From Akkermansiaceae bacterium UBA7331 (GTDB taxonomy: Bacteria; Verrucomicrobiota; Verrucomicrobiia; Verrucomicrobiales; Akkermansiaceae): a DNA stretch of 64,000 bases. Shown piece by piece: positions 51,691-60,900 of this stretch (its first letter is position 1; each line of letters starts with the position of its first letter). The notes below the pieces were generated by a model. That model had not been told where the DNA came from, ran no database searches, and was given only the letters and a program-made list of their open reading frames with translations. The stretch covers positions 175,267 through 239,266 of the forward strand of contig DKPP01000001.1 of the NCBI GenBank assembly GCA_002471255.1, read 5' to 3'. Position numbers and translations under genes: made by a program.

Positions 51691-54600
51691 ATGATTAATA
51701 ATAAATTAAAACAGTCTGTTGACTTTGGTCTTCTCCGTAAAACGGGGATTTTGACATTTGGTTTGACCTGTGTCTTTTCTACCTTGGCCATGGCTGCTCC
51801 GGCTGATGAGACATCTGTAAGTGCACCGCAAGTGCAAACCGGTATTGTGGACGTACGTCAAATCAATCCTACCACGGTTGAGGTCATTTTGAATGACAAC
51901 CGTAGAATGACCTTTGATTTCTATGGAGACAATATTTTCCGCCTTTTCCGTGATGATAATGGTGGTATTCTTCGTGCTCCTAAAGCAGAGCCTGAAGCAA
52001 CGATTTTAGTTCAAAATCCGCGCAAACCCCTTTCTAAATTAGAGTTAAACAAAGAAGGAGATAAGGTAACTCTTTCTACCGGAAAAATCCGTGTTGAACT
52101 CGATAAAAAAACAGCTTTATTCAAAGTGTATGACTTGGAGAAAAACAAGGTTGCCTTTGAACAGACCGAGCCAATTGCCATTGAGAAAAACCGTGCTGGT
52201 TTAAGCCTTAAGTCAAACCCAAATGAATACTACTATGGTGGTGGTGTGCAAAATGGACGTTTTTCTCATAAAGGTAAAATTATCGCTATTGAAAACCAAA
52301 ACAGCTGGACTGATGGTGGTGTAGCATCTCCTGCTCCATTTTACTGGTCAACAGACGGTTATGGTGTCATGTGGCATACCTTTAAAAAAGGTCAATATGA
52401 TTTAGGTGCTTCTAAAGCTGATAAAGTAAAATTACACCATGAAGACAATTATTTGGATATGTTCTTTATGGTTAACGATGGTGCCGTACCATTGTTGAAT
52501 GACTTTTACCAATTGACCGGTAATCCGGTATTTATGCCTAAGTTTGCCTTCTATCAAGGTCACTTAAATGCATATAACCGTGACTATTGGAAGGAAGATG
52601 AAAACGGCATCCTCTTTGAAGATGGTAAACGCTATAAAGAAAGCCAAAAAGACAATGGCGGTACAAAGGAATCTTTGAATGGTGAATTGCCTAACAATTA
52701 CCAATTCTCCGCTCGTGCCGTGATTGATCGCTATAAGGCACATGATATGCCTTTAGGCTGGATCTTACCAAACGATGGCTATGGTGCAGGCTATGGTCAG
52801 ACTGAAACGATTGATGGCAATATCGCCAATCTTAAAGAGTTCGGTGATTATGCACGTAAGAATGGCGTAGAAATCGGTCTTTGGACGGAATCTAACCTCC
52901 ATCCCCGTCCGGACGTAAGCGCATTGCTTCAACGTGACATCGTGAAGGAAGTTCGTGATGCCGGTGTACGTGTATTAAAAACTGACGTAGCATGGGTAGG
53001 CGCCGGTTATTCTTTTGGTTTAAATGGTGTAACCGATACGGCAGAAATCATGACCTTTTACGGTGATGACGCTCGTCCATTTATTATTTCACTTGATGGT
53101 TGGGCCGGTACTCAACGCTATGCAGGTATCTGGTCAGGTGACCAAACCGGTGGCGAATGGGAATACATCCGATTCCACATTCCTACATACATTGGTTCCG
53201 GTCTTTCCGGTCAGCCAAACATCAGTTCCGATATGGACGGTATTTTCGGCGGTAAGAATTTATTCGTCAATACCCGTGATTTCCAATGGAAGACATTTAC
53301 TCCAATGGAATTGAACATGGATGGCTGGGGTGCTAATGAAAAGTATCCACACGCATTGGGCGAACCTGCTACTTCCATCAACCGTTGGTATCTTAAGATG
53401 AAGTCCGAATTGATGCCATATGCTTATAGCATCGCTGAGGAAGCAATCACCGGCAAGCCGATGATTCGTGCCTTATTCTTGGACTATCCTAATACATACA
53501 CCTTGGGCCACGCTACTCAGTATGAGTTCCTTTATGGTCCATATTTCCTCGTAGCTCCTATTTATCAGGCTACGAAGATGGATGAGAAGGGTAATGACGT
53601 ACGTGACAACATCTATTTGCCGGAAGGTCAATGGATTGATTACTTTAATGGTGATTTATACGAAGGTGGCAAGATTTATAACAATTTTGATGCTCCTGTT
53701 TGGAAGTTACCTGTGTTTGTTAAAAATGGTGCCATCATTCCTTTGGCAAACCCAAATAACAACGTATCGGAAATCAACGAAGGTCTTCGTATCGTAGAGT
53801 GCTATCCTTATGGTGAAAGCTCCTTCACCGTATATGATGATGACGGTAAAACGATGTCTTATCTTAAAGGTCAGCATGCTAAAACTCTTGTGACCTCTAA
53901 GGCAGCTAACGGTAGTGCTGTGGTAACATTGCATCCGACTAAAGGTAGCTTTAATGGTTTCGTAAAAGATAAGGCAACTGAATTACGCATCAACGTGACT
54001 CAAAAACCTGAATCCATCACTGCCTCCGTAAATGGTAAAAACGTTGAGTTGTTAGAAGTAGAAAGCCTTGATGATTTCAACAAGGGTCAGAATGTTTACT
54101 TCTATGATGCAAAACCTAACTTGAATAAGTTTGCTACCAAGGGAAGCGACTTTGAAAAGGAAGTAATCACCAAGAATCCTCAAGCTTTGGTAAAACTTGC
54201 ACCTACCGACATCACTGTAGGTAGCACTGTTCTTACCGTTAAAGGCTTTAAGTTCGCTCCTGTTGATTCCTATGTGAAGAATACCGGCGCATTGGCTACT
54301 CCGTCAGGTGCTACCTTGACTGAGGAAAATACCGGTGCTTACACCTTGAAGCCAACCTGGAAAAAGGTTGATAATGCCGATTATTACGAAATCAAATTCA
54401 AAGACATGCTCTATACCACCATTAAGGGTACTGAGTTGTTATTTGAAGATTTGGTTCCTGAAACCGAATATGCATTCCAATTACGTGCCGTAAACCGTGA
54501 TGGTAAGTCCGATTGGGCTAGCTTCACCGCAAAGACCGCATCTAACCCATTGGAGTTTGCTATTCCTAATATTGTTGGTTCTACGGACAAGCCAAACCAA

Positions 54601-55566
54601 AGCAATTCTTTGAGAAGATTGTTTGACCATGAAGAAAATGACACATGGCATACCAAGTATCAAAAAGATGCTATGCCTTTGGAATTGGTTATGGATCTTC
54701 AAACTATCAACAAGCTTGATAAGTTCCATTATGTTCCACGTGAAGACGCAGGTAACGGTACCTTGTTAAAGGGTACGATCAGCTACAGCATCGACCGTGA
54801 AAATTGGGTGAAAGCCGGTACATTTGATTGGCAAAAGGATGGCGAAGTGAAGATTTATAACTTCAAAGACGCTCCTAGTGCACGTTATATCAAGTTGAAT
54901 ATTACGGAAGCTGTAGGTAACTATGGTTCCGGTAAAGAACTTTATGTATTCAAGGTGCCTGGCACGGAAAGCTATATTCCCGGCGACATTAACAATGACG
55001 GCAAGATTGACAGCAATGACTTAACCTCATACATGAACTACACCGGCTTACGCCAAGGTGATTCCGACTTTGAAGGTTATATCAGCAATGGCGATATTAA
55101 TAAGAATGGTCTTATTGACGCTTATGACATCTCCAACGTGACCACGAAGTTACAAGGTGGTGTTGATGCCGGAGCTGTTGATAAATTGGAAGGTACTTTA
55201 GACGTACAGTCCGATAAGAAGGAATACAAGAAGGGCGAAGAAGTACTCGTTAAAGTAAGCGGTAAAGACTTGAAATCAGTCAATGCCTTGAGCTTTGCAC
55301 TTCCTTATAACACTGCCGACTACGATTACGTAGGCGTGGAAGCTAAGAATATGGGTAAAATGGAAAACTTGACCAAGGACAGATTACACACCAATGGTCA
55401 AAAAGCCTTATATCCTACCTTCTCCAACATTGGTAAAGAAGATGCTCTTGAAGGTTCTAACGAACTCTTTATCTTAAAACTTAAGGCTAAGCGTGACGTG
55501 AAAGCCGACTTTAAGCCTATTGATGGCATCTTGGTTGACAAGAACCTCAATACGAAAAAGCTTTAA
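51691..55566 (+). CDS. secreted GH31 glycosidase with discoidin-like, dockerin and cohesin-like domains
   Basis: 1,291 aa with signal peptide (cleavage near AMA, residue 35). The GH31 core has YYYGGGVQNGRF, nucleophile D432 in LKTDVAWVG and acid/base candidate D484 in IWSGDQTGG. Then come a beta-sandwich, a fibronectin type III-like region (about 870-950) and a discoidin-like carbohydrate-binding region (about 955-1090). A dockerin pair follows: GDINNDGKIDSNDL at 1098 and NGDINKNGLIDAYDI at 1133. The last about 120 residues resemble a cohesin. Activity is probably alpha-glucosidase, alpha-xylosidase or alpha-galactosidase. The domain string is familiar from Bacteroidota GH31 proteins, so transfer is possible. 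Confidence 0.92.
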   Translation: MINNKLKQSVDFGLLRKTGILTFGLTCVFSTLAMAAPADETSVSAPQVQTGIVDVRQINPTTVEVILNDNRRMTFDFYGDNIFRLFRDDNGGILRAPKAEPEATILVQNPRKPLSKLELNKEGDKVTLSTGKIRVELDKKTALFKVYDLEKNKVAFEQTEPIAIEKNRAGLSLKSNPNEYYYGGGVQNGRFSHKGKIIAIENQNSWTDGGVASPAPFYWSTDGYGVMWHTFKKGQYDLGASKADKVKLHHEDNYLDMFFMVNDGAVPLLNDFYQLTGNPVFMPKFAFYQGHLNAYNRDYWKEDENGILFEDGKRYKESQKDNGGTKESLNGELPNNYQFSARAVIDRYKAHDMPLGWILPNDGYGAGYGQTETIDGNIANLKEFGDYARKNGVEIGLWTESNLHPRPDVSALLQRDIVKEVRDAGVRVLKTDVAWVGAGYSFGLNGVTDTAEIMTFYGDDARPFIISLDGWAGTQRYAGIWSGDQTGGEWEYIRFHIPTYIGSGLSGQPNISSDMDGIFGGKNLFVNTRDFQWKTFTPMELNMDGWGANEKYPHALGEPATSINRWYLKMKSELMPYAYSIAEEAITGKPMIRALFLDYPNTYTLGHATQYEFLYGPYFLVAPIYQATKMDEKGNDVRDNIYLPEGQWIDYFNGDLYEGGKIYNNFDAPVWKLPVFVKNGAIIPLANPNNNVSEINEGLRIVECYPYGESSFTVYDDDGKTMSYLKGQHAKTLVTSKAANGSAVVTLHPTKGSFNGFVKDKATELRINVTQKPESITASVNGKNVELLEVESLDDFNKGQNVYFYDAKPNLNKFATKGSDFEKEVITKNPQALVKLAPTDITVGSTVLTVKGFKFAPVDSYVKNTGALATPSGATLTEENTGAYTLKPTWKKVDNADYYEIKFKDMLYTTIKGTELLFEDLVPETEYAFQLRAVNRDGKSDWASFTAKTASNPLEFAIPNIVGSTDKPNQSNSLRRLFDHEENDTWHTKYQKDAMPLELVMDLQTINKLDKFHYVPREDAGNGTLLKGTISYSIDRENWVKAGTFDWQKDGEVKIYNFKDAPSARYIKLNITEAVGNYGSGKELYVFKVPGTESYIPGDINNDGKIDSNDLTSYMNYTGLRQGDSDFEGYISNGDINKNGLIDAYDISNVTTKLQGGVDAGAVDKLEGTLDVQSDKKEYKKGEEVLVKVSGKDLKSVNALSFALPYNTADYDYVGVEAKNMGKMENLTKDRLHTNGQKALYPTFSNIGKEDALEGSNELFILKLKAKRDVKADFKPIDGILVDKNLNTKKL

Positions 55567-55592
55567 GCTAGTTTTAATCAATCATCTATAAC

Positions 55593-55625
55593 AAAAAGGC
55601 GCATCATTATGATGCGCCTTTTTTT
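55593..55625 (+). terminator. strong intrinsic terminator after the GH31 gene
   Basis: AAAAAGGCGCATC (55593-55605) pairs with GATGCGCCTTTTT (55611-55623), loop ATTAT, with T continuing to 55625. Symmetric enough to serve the convergent peptidase gene as well. Confidence 0.9.
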
Positions 55626-55634
55626 GTATCAAAC

Positions 55635-56687
55635 TTATCGAAGAAGTTTTTGGATTAAATAAATGACTCCATGCGTAACTTCGGCAAATTGGGGGTAGTC
55701 AAGCTTATCCCAAGTATCACTGGTTTCATGATAATCATCACTCCTCAAATAAGCGGTGTCTGTGATCGCAAATGAGGGGATGCCTTGTTTCATATAACTC
55801 CAATCATCCGACCAAGATACCCCTTTCGTATAATAGGGGAATACAACCGATCTTACAGGAAAACGAGAGGATTTGACGAATAAATCAGCACATTCTCGTG
55901 AAAACTCTTTACCGATATTAGTTGACATAAATGCTACATAATCGCAACGATCCGTTAAGCCTGTCAATCCGGCACAAAAAGCCGAAACTCGCTTTTTATT
56001 CACTCTTGGCGAGTAAATACCCATGGATTCGAGGGTGATCATGCCAAAGATTTTATCTTTACCATATTGTCGTAATGCTGATTTGGCATGTACGGTGCTA
56101 CCCATTGATTCCGTGTAAAAAAACGGTGGTTCTTCGTTTGCGTAGGCGACAAAACAAGCATTGTTTGCAAAAGTTTGATTTTTGAGTGCTTTTGCAACTG
56201 CCATCATTGCAGCAATGCCTGAAGCATTATCATTAGCTCCCGGAGTACCAATTCTGGCAGGTCGAGGTGGACCTGATGAGTTCCATTTATCCATCCCCAC
56301 CTTTGTATCGTAATGGGCGCCGATAATGAGCGTTTGCGCCTGTGGAGAGGATCCTGCCTTCCAAGCGATAATGTTATAAACCGTCGAATCTTTAACGGAA
56401 CCAAATTTATCTTCCTTAGGAATTTTGACGGCTTGGCGTTTTACTAGGTAGCCCATGTTTCGAAATTCCTGTTCTAAATACGCTGCCGTGCTTTCCATTG
56501 AACCGGATCGATAGGCATGTCTTTCTCCTATTGTTTCTGATAAATGGCGCACATAAGTTTTTAGTTCCGTTTGCAGGGTACTAGTAGAGGGGATATTTCC
56601 CGAACCACAAGGATGAAAGATTTTCGTACATCCTGAAAAGGCAAGTAGGGAAGCACAAGTAGATAGGTAAAAAATTGATTTATTCAC
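55635..56687 (-). CDS. M28-family aminopeptidase lipoprotein
   Basis: Zinc exopeptidase anchored in the envelope. 350 aa, GTG start at 56687, lipobox FSGC with Cys at residue 20. M28 ligands are visible: LIIGAHYDTKVG, PGANDNASGIAAMM, AYANEEPPFF (catalytic Glu plus ligand) and DDYHETSDTWDKLDY. The first about 60 residues after the lipobox are helical. An 8-1-8 inverted repeat (56680-56696) overlaps the start codon and may affect expression; part of it arises from the start codons themselves. Confidence 0.92.
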   Translation of the reverse strand: MNKSIFYLSTCASLLAFSGCTKIFHPCGSGNIPSTSTLQTELKTYVRHLSETIGERHAYRSGSMESTAAYLEQEFRNMGYLVKRQAVKIPKEDKFGSVKDSTVYNIIAWKAGSSPQAQTLIIGAHYDTKVGMDKWNSSGPPRPARIGTPGANDNASGIAAMMAVAKALKNQTFANNACFVAYANEEPPFFYTESMGSTVHAKSALRQYGKDKIFGMITLESMGIYSPRVNKKRVSAFCAGLTGLTDRCDYVAFMSTNIGKEFSRECADLFVKSSRFPVRSVVFPYYTKGVSWSDDWSYMKQGIPSFAITDTAYLRSDDYHETSDTWDKLDYPQFAEVTHGVIYLIQKLLR

Positions 56688-56733
56688 AGTGAATAATTAT
56701 TACCAAGGAAGATTAGGGATGAAAAGGAAAATG

Positions 56734-56770
56734 AAAAAGGCTTTGCGATCATGTGTCGCAAAGCCTTTTT
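56734..56770 (-). terminator. terminator downstream of infC
   Basis: Fifteen-base stem AAAAAGGCTTTGCGA (56734-56748) with TCGCAAAGCCTTTTT (56756-56770), followed on the minus strand by C and a T run. It stops the thrS-infC transcript before any rpmI or rplT. Confidence 0.92.
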
Positions 56771-56795
56771 CAGTATTAAATGGATGAAAGCAATT

Positions 56796-57479
56796 TTATG
56801 CCTCTTCTTCTTCTGTTGCGTCGAATTCGGTAGAATCAACGTCAAAGTCGGCATCCAAGTGTTTCTTAAATTTCTTAACGCGCTGATTGGCAGGTAATGG
56901 GGTCAATACCATATGCATGGTGTTACCACCTAATTTAGGCGGTTGATCCACTTGTCCCATGGTTTTCATGTCGGCAATTACCTTGTTCATCATTTCGAAG
57001 CCAAGTTCGTGGTGGGCGTTTTCACGACCACGGAAGCGAAGTTGGAAGCGTACTTTGTGGCCTTCGCCTAAGAAGCTTTCCGTTCTTGCCATTTTAACAT
57101 TATAGTCATTGGTGTCGGTACCAATACGAAGCTTAACTTCCTTGAGCTTGATAGTCTTGCTCTTGTTGTTCTTTTGAAGTTTTGCTTGTAGGTATTTGAA
57201 CTTACCGTAGTCAATCACACGACACACGGGAGGATCGGCGCTGGATGCAACCTCAACGAGGTCGAGACCCACTGCTTTAGCCTTTTCCAATGCTTCGCGG
57301 GTATTCATAATTCCGAGCTGGTCGCCGTTAGCGGTGACTACTCGTACGCGTGGCGCTCTGATGCGCTCATTTACTCTCATTTGGTCGCCACGATCTCTTC
57401 CGCGGCGATTGTCATTATTATTTGGCTTCTTAATTGGCACGTTGGTGTAATTAGTAAACTGAATTTGATGATTTGGCAA
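56796..57479 (-). CDS. infC: translation initiation factor IF-3
   Basis: Prevents premature 50S joining and checks the start codon. Core: MRVNERIRAPRVRVV, DLVEVASSADPPVCRVIDYGKFKY, and the C-domain with RFRGRENAHHELGFEMM. No good ATG precedes the conserved core except at residue 34. The frame is open to a TTG at 57479 next to the thrS stop, and an in-frame ATT at codon 16 (ATTAAGAAG) recalls the AUU start used for infC autoregulation elsewhere. I give the longest frame; the true start is unsettled. The acidic tail ends EEEEA. rpmI and rplT, its common neighbours, are missing. Confidence 0.93.
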   Translation of the reverse strand: MPNHQIQFTNYTNVPIKKPNNNDNRRGRDRGDQMRVNERIRAPRVRVVTANGDQLGIMNTREALEKAKAVGLDLVEVASSADPPVCRVIDYGKFKYLQAKLQKNNKSKTIKLKEVKLRIGTDTNDYNVKMARTESFLGEGHKVRFQLRFRGRENAHHELGFEMMNKVIADMKTMGQVDQPPKLGGNTMHMVLTPLPANQRVKKFKKHLDADFDVDSTEFDATEEEEA

Positions 57480-57480
57480 T

Positions 57481-59373
57481 CTAAATCATAGGCGAAATGC
57501 TACGATCTGCAATTTCTTGCGTCACGATGCTTACGAATTGCTCAAATGGCATGGAACCGAGGTCTCCACGATCTCTATGACGCACGGAGACAGTACCTTC
57601 TTCGGCTTCCTTTTGCCCAAGTACGAGCATGTAAGGAACCCTATCCAATTGAGCGTTGCGGATCTTAGCTCCGATTTTGTCAGGGCTCTGATCTGCTACG
57701 ACTCTAACCCCGGCGTTTGCCAATGTGGCACGGTGGGCAAGAGCCGTTTCCGATACTTTATCGGAAATCGGTAGAATTCTGACTTGCTCCGGAGCAAGCC
57801 AGGTTGGGAATTTGCCTTCGAAGTGTTCGATAAGCAATCCCGTAAAACGTTCCATAGAGCCAAATGGTGCACGGTGTACCATGACCGGTCTATGTGGTTT
57901 GTTGTCGGAACCTGTGTAATGTAAATCAAAACGTTCAGGTAAGTTGTAGTCAACCTGTACGGTTCCAAGTTGCCATTCACGACCAATCACGTCTTTGACG
58001 ATGAAGTCAATCTTTGGTCCGTAGAAAGCGGCTTCACCTTCTTCTTCGGAATAGTCTGCGCCCAACCATTCGGCTGCGTCACGTAGTGCTTGTTCGGCTT
58101 TATCCCAGTTTTCCGGGCTGCCAACATATTTGTCACTGCTTGGGTCGCGAAGTGAAAGTCGCACACGATAATCTTTCATACCAAGCGTACCTAAAATCAC
58201 TTTTACGATACCTAAGCATTGTTGGATTTCGTTTGATAATTGATCCGGGGTACAGAAGATGTGAGCATCATCTTGGGTAAAACCACGTACGCGGGTCATC
58301 CCGCCAAGTTCGCCACTTTGTTCCCAACGGTAAACAGTACCAAATTCCGCTAAGCGCACAGGCAAATCACGATAGGAGTGTGCGTCACTTGCGTAAATTT
58401 TGATGTGGTGCGGGCAGTTCATCGGCTTAAGCATGTAGCCTTCGATAGAACCGGTAGATAAACCATTGAACAATTCTGCACAAGTAGCATTCTCTTCACA
58501 TAATCTTTCTAAGGTATCACGTTCCGGAATCGGGGCGAACTGGCTTTCTTGATAGTACGGGAAGTGACCGGATGTTCTATACAAATCAAGTTTACCGATA
58601 TGAGGAGTGTAAACTTGTGAGTAACCGAGTTTATCAAGTTCTTCCGTAATGAAATCTTGTAAGGAGCGACGAATGAGAGCGCCTTTTGGCTTCCAAAGGA
58701 TCAAACCTTGGCCTACAGCCTCATCAATGGCAAATAATCCCATTTCTTTGCCTACGCGACGGTGATCACGGCGCTTGGCTTCTTCAAGACGTTGAAGGTG
58801 TTCGTCAAGCTGCGTTCTATTAGGGAAGCAGGTGCCGTAAATACGTTGAAGACCCGGGCGGGTTTTATCGCCTTTATAAAAGGCACTGGCGACACTCATT
58901 ACTTTGAAGGCTTTACAATTGCCGGTGCGGCCAACGTGAGGTCCTGCACAAAGGTCGGTAAAGTCTCCATTACGGTAGATGGAAATTTCTTCGTCTTCGG
59001 GAATGTCCTGTAAAAGATCGATTTTAAAACGAGATGCTTCCGGTCTAGGTCCGTTTGCACCTAAAGCCCCCGATTCAGCTAATTCGAGAGCTTGCTGTCT
59101 AGTGACTGTTTCGCGAACAAAAGTTTGATTTTCTTTAACGATTTTTTTCATTTCCGCCTCGATGGCTGCGAAATCGTCTGTGCTGATGCGATGGTCTAAT
59201 TCTACATCATAGTAGAATCCGTTTTCAACGGATGGACCACCGGCAAGTTGAGCCTGTGGCCAAAGACGGCAAATAGCAGCAGCCAAAACGTGTGCGCAAG
59301 AGTGACGCAAGCGCTCCAAATCGGATGCTTGATTGCGTTCTTCCAACGTTTTTCTTTCCTTTTGTTCGGACAT
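57481..59373 (-). CDS. thrS: threonyl-tRNA synthetase lacking the N-terminal TGS domain
   Basis: Class II synthetase. 630 aa from the ATG at 59373 (MSEQKERK). The editing-domain HSCAH begins at residue 24, whereas in E. coli it is near residue 73, so the TGS domain is absent. The remaining domains are normal: LDHRIS, CAGPHVGRTG, catalytic PMNCPHHIKIY, MTRVRGFTQDDAHIF and VMVHRAPFGSMERF (zinc ligands Cys, His, His). The anticodon-binding domain ends the protein. About 25 extra residues (PERDTLERLCEENATC region) are inserted before the catalytic Cys. Operon with infC; the classic thrS-infC order. Confidence 0.96.
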   Translation of the reverse strand: MSEQKERKTLEERNQASDLERLRHSCAHVLAAAICRLWPQAQLAGGPSVENGFYYDVELDHRISTDDFAAIEAEMKKIVKENQTFVRETVTRQQALELAESGALGANGPRPEASRFKIDLLQDIPEDEEISIYRNGDFTDLCAGPHVGRTGNCKAFKVMSVASAFYKGDKTRPGLQRIYGTCFPNRTQLDEHLQRLEEAKRRDHRRVGKEMGLFAIDEAVGQGLILWKPKGALIRRSLQDFITEELDKLGYSQVYTPHIGKLDLYRTSGHFPYYQESQFAPIPERDTLERLCEENATCAELFNGLSTGSIEGYMLKPMNCPHHIKIYASDAHSYRDLPVRLAEFGTVYRWEQSGELGGMTRVRGFTQDDAHIFCTPDQLSNEIQQCLGIVKVILGTLGMKDYRVRLSLRDPSSDKYVGSPENWDKAEQALRDAAEWLGADYSEEEGEAAFYGPKIDFIVKDVIGREWQLGTVQVDYNLPERFDLHYTGSDNKPHRPVMVHRAPFGSMERFTGLLIEHFEGKFPTWLAPEQVRILPISDKVSETALAHRATLANAGVRVVADQSPDKIGAKIRNAQLDRVPYMLVLGQKEAEEGTVSVRHRDRGDLGSMPFEQFVSIVTQEIADRSISPMI

Positions 59374-59546
59374 ACGCACATAGTTAAAACCTCAATAGAA
59401 GCAATTGGCAAATTCAAAAAATCATATTAAGCAAAAAAATGAGGCATAATGGCCTATTTGATGTCAAAATAGATGAAGTTGCCCTTGTTTGCTTTACTTT
59501 GAGCCATAAGATTGCAAGGTAAGTATAAAAATAGAAAATCGATATA

Positions 59547-60602
59547 ATGAACGATTCCCTCAATAAATCATTTCGTAAAGATTCCTATTCTGTGTGTGTC
59601 GAAGAAGTAAATCAGGGCAAGGGTGCCGCCATGTATGCTCTAGGTAGGGCGTATTTTTATGGTGAAGAGATGATTCAAGATATTGATCAGGGAAAGGCTT
59701 TATGGCAAAAAGCAGCGGAAAAAGGTGTATATTTAGGGTTGTATCAATTGGCTATAGGTTATTATTGGGGTGATGAAGTGCATGTGAATCCTAAAAAAGC
59801 CATTCGTTATTGGAGTGAAGCTTCTAAAATGAAGGATCCCGTTTCTTTAAGACAGCTTGCGTCATGCGCCTATAGAGGAGAAGGGATGGAACAAGATGTT
59901 GAAAAAGCTATTGATTGGTATTTGCAGGCATTTCATCTCGGTTGCACCGAAGCCCTCGATGGTTTAATGATGTTGTGCTCTAGCAACGCCCCTATCGATG
60001 AATCGGAGAATAGTTGGCTATATTTTTTAGAGTCTTATGCCAAAAAACATGGCTGTGAGGTGCTAACTCTTTTAGCCGATTATTGTTTAAAACGCTCCTA
60101 TGCTTCCGAATCTGCGTTAAGCAAGGTTCCTGTGCCTTCATTATCCGAGATTAGCGATCAATTAGATCGATTGCATTGCTCTTTACGATGGGTGGATAAG
60201 CGTGACGACGCTTCTGAACAGGAAAATTATGATAATCTCGATGATCATGATGAAAATAAATTGCCACCAAGACCTTTGAATGAAATGAAAGAGGTTTTGG
60301 GAACTTGGACGACCGAGCAATCGGATGATCATGATCGCCCGATGAATTGGATTGATGAGCGAGATGATGCTTTAGAGGAGGATGATTTTGATGCGTTGCA
60401 CGATCATGATGAAACGAAAGATATTTGGGGGAGTGAAGAGGATATTATTCGTGCTGATCAAGCTCCGGCTATTAATCATGATGAGATAGACCAAAATCAT
60501 TTGCTCGTAAATCATCAAAATTGGCATTTTTCTAATTATTATCGCAAATCAATTATTTTAAGGCGTTTATCTCATATTATTGAGGGTGTTGAGGAAATGT
60601 AA
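59547..60602 (+). CDS. Sel1-repeat protein with duplicated acidic C-terminal motif
   Basis: 351 aa without signal peptide. Residues about 25-130 form three Sel1-type helical repeats (AMYALGRAYFYGEE, GLYQLAIGYYWGDE, SLRQLASCAYRGEG), usually protein-interaction scaffolds. After a linker, two copies of a 25-residue acidic motif occur at 214-238 and 267-291, sharing W-[VI]-D-x-R-D-D-A and [LH]-x-D-H-D-E. The final 50 residues are His/Asp-rich and then basic. Function unknown; cytoplasmic or type III/VI-like delivery cannot be judged. No partner genes adjoin it. Confidence 0.85.
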   Translation: MNDSLNKSFRKDSYSVCVEEVNQGKGAAMYALGRAYFYGEEMIQDIDQGKALWQKAAEKGVYLGLYQLAIGYYWGDEVHVNPKKAIRYWSEASKMKDPVSLRQLASCAYRGEGMEQDVEKAIDWYLQAFHLGCTEALDGLMMLCSSNAPIDESENSWLYFLESYAKKHGCEVLTLLADYCLKRSYASESALSKVPVPSLSEISDQLDRLHCSLRWVDKRDDASEQENYDNLDDHDENKLPPRPLNEMKEVLGTWTTEQSDDHDRPMNWIDERDDALEEDDFDALHDHDETKDIWGSEEDIIRADQAPAINHDEIDQNHLLVNHQNWHFSNYYRKSIILRRLSHIIEGVEEM

Positions 60603-60831
60603 TCCTAACTCGGATTTGTCAGATATTTTATACTTATTAAGTTGTGATATCGCTTATTCTATTTTACTTATGATGTTTTATATGTCTCATTTAATGTTAT
60701 TATAAGTTTGTTATCATTTTTTGATCATCGGTCTATTTTTATATAATCAGAATGAACGAAATGTATTGATTTGATTTTGTAAAATGCTAATATTTCAAAA
60801 TAAATTGTTAATTTTTTAGGTAACTACGGAT

Positions 60832-60859
60832 AAATTTATATCAAATTTGGTATAAATTT
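60832..60859. repeat. inverted repeat upstream of the second autotransporter
   Basis: AAATTTATA (60832-60840) with TATAAATTT (60851-60859), 42 nt before the start codon, within a 298-nt AT-rich gap that shows no gene. It could be an operator or promoter structure, but the AT richness makes chance likely. Confidence 0.3.
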
Positions 60860-60900
60860 GTTTAAATCGTGGGCCTCAATCATTTTTTATCATATTCCGA

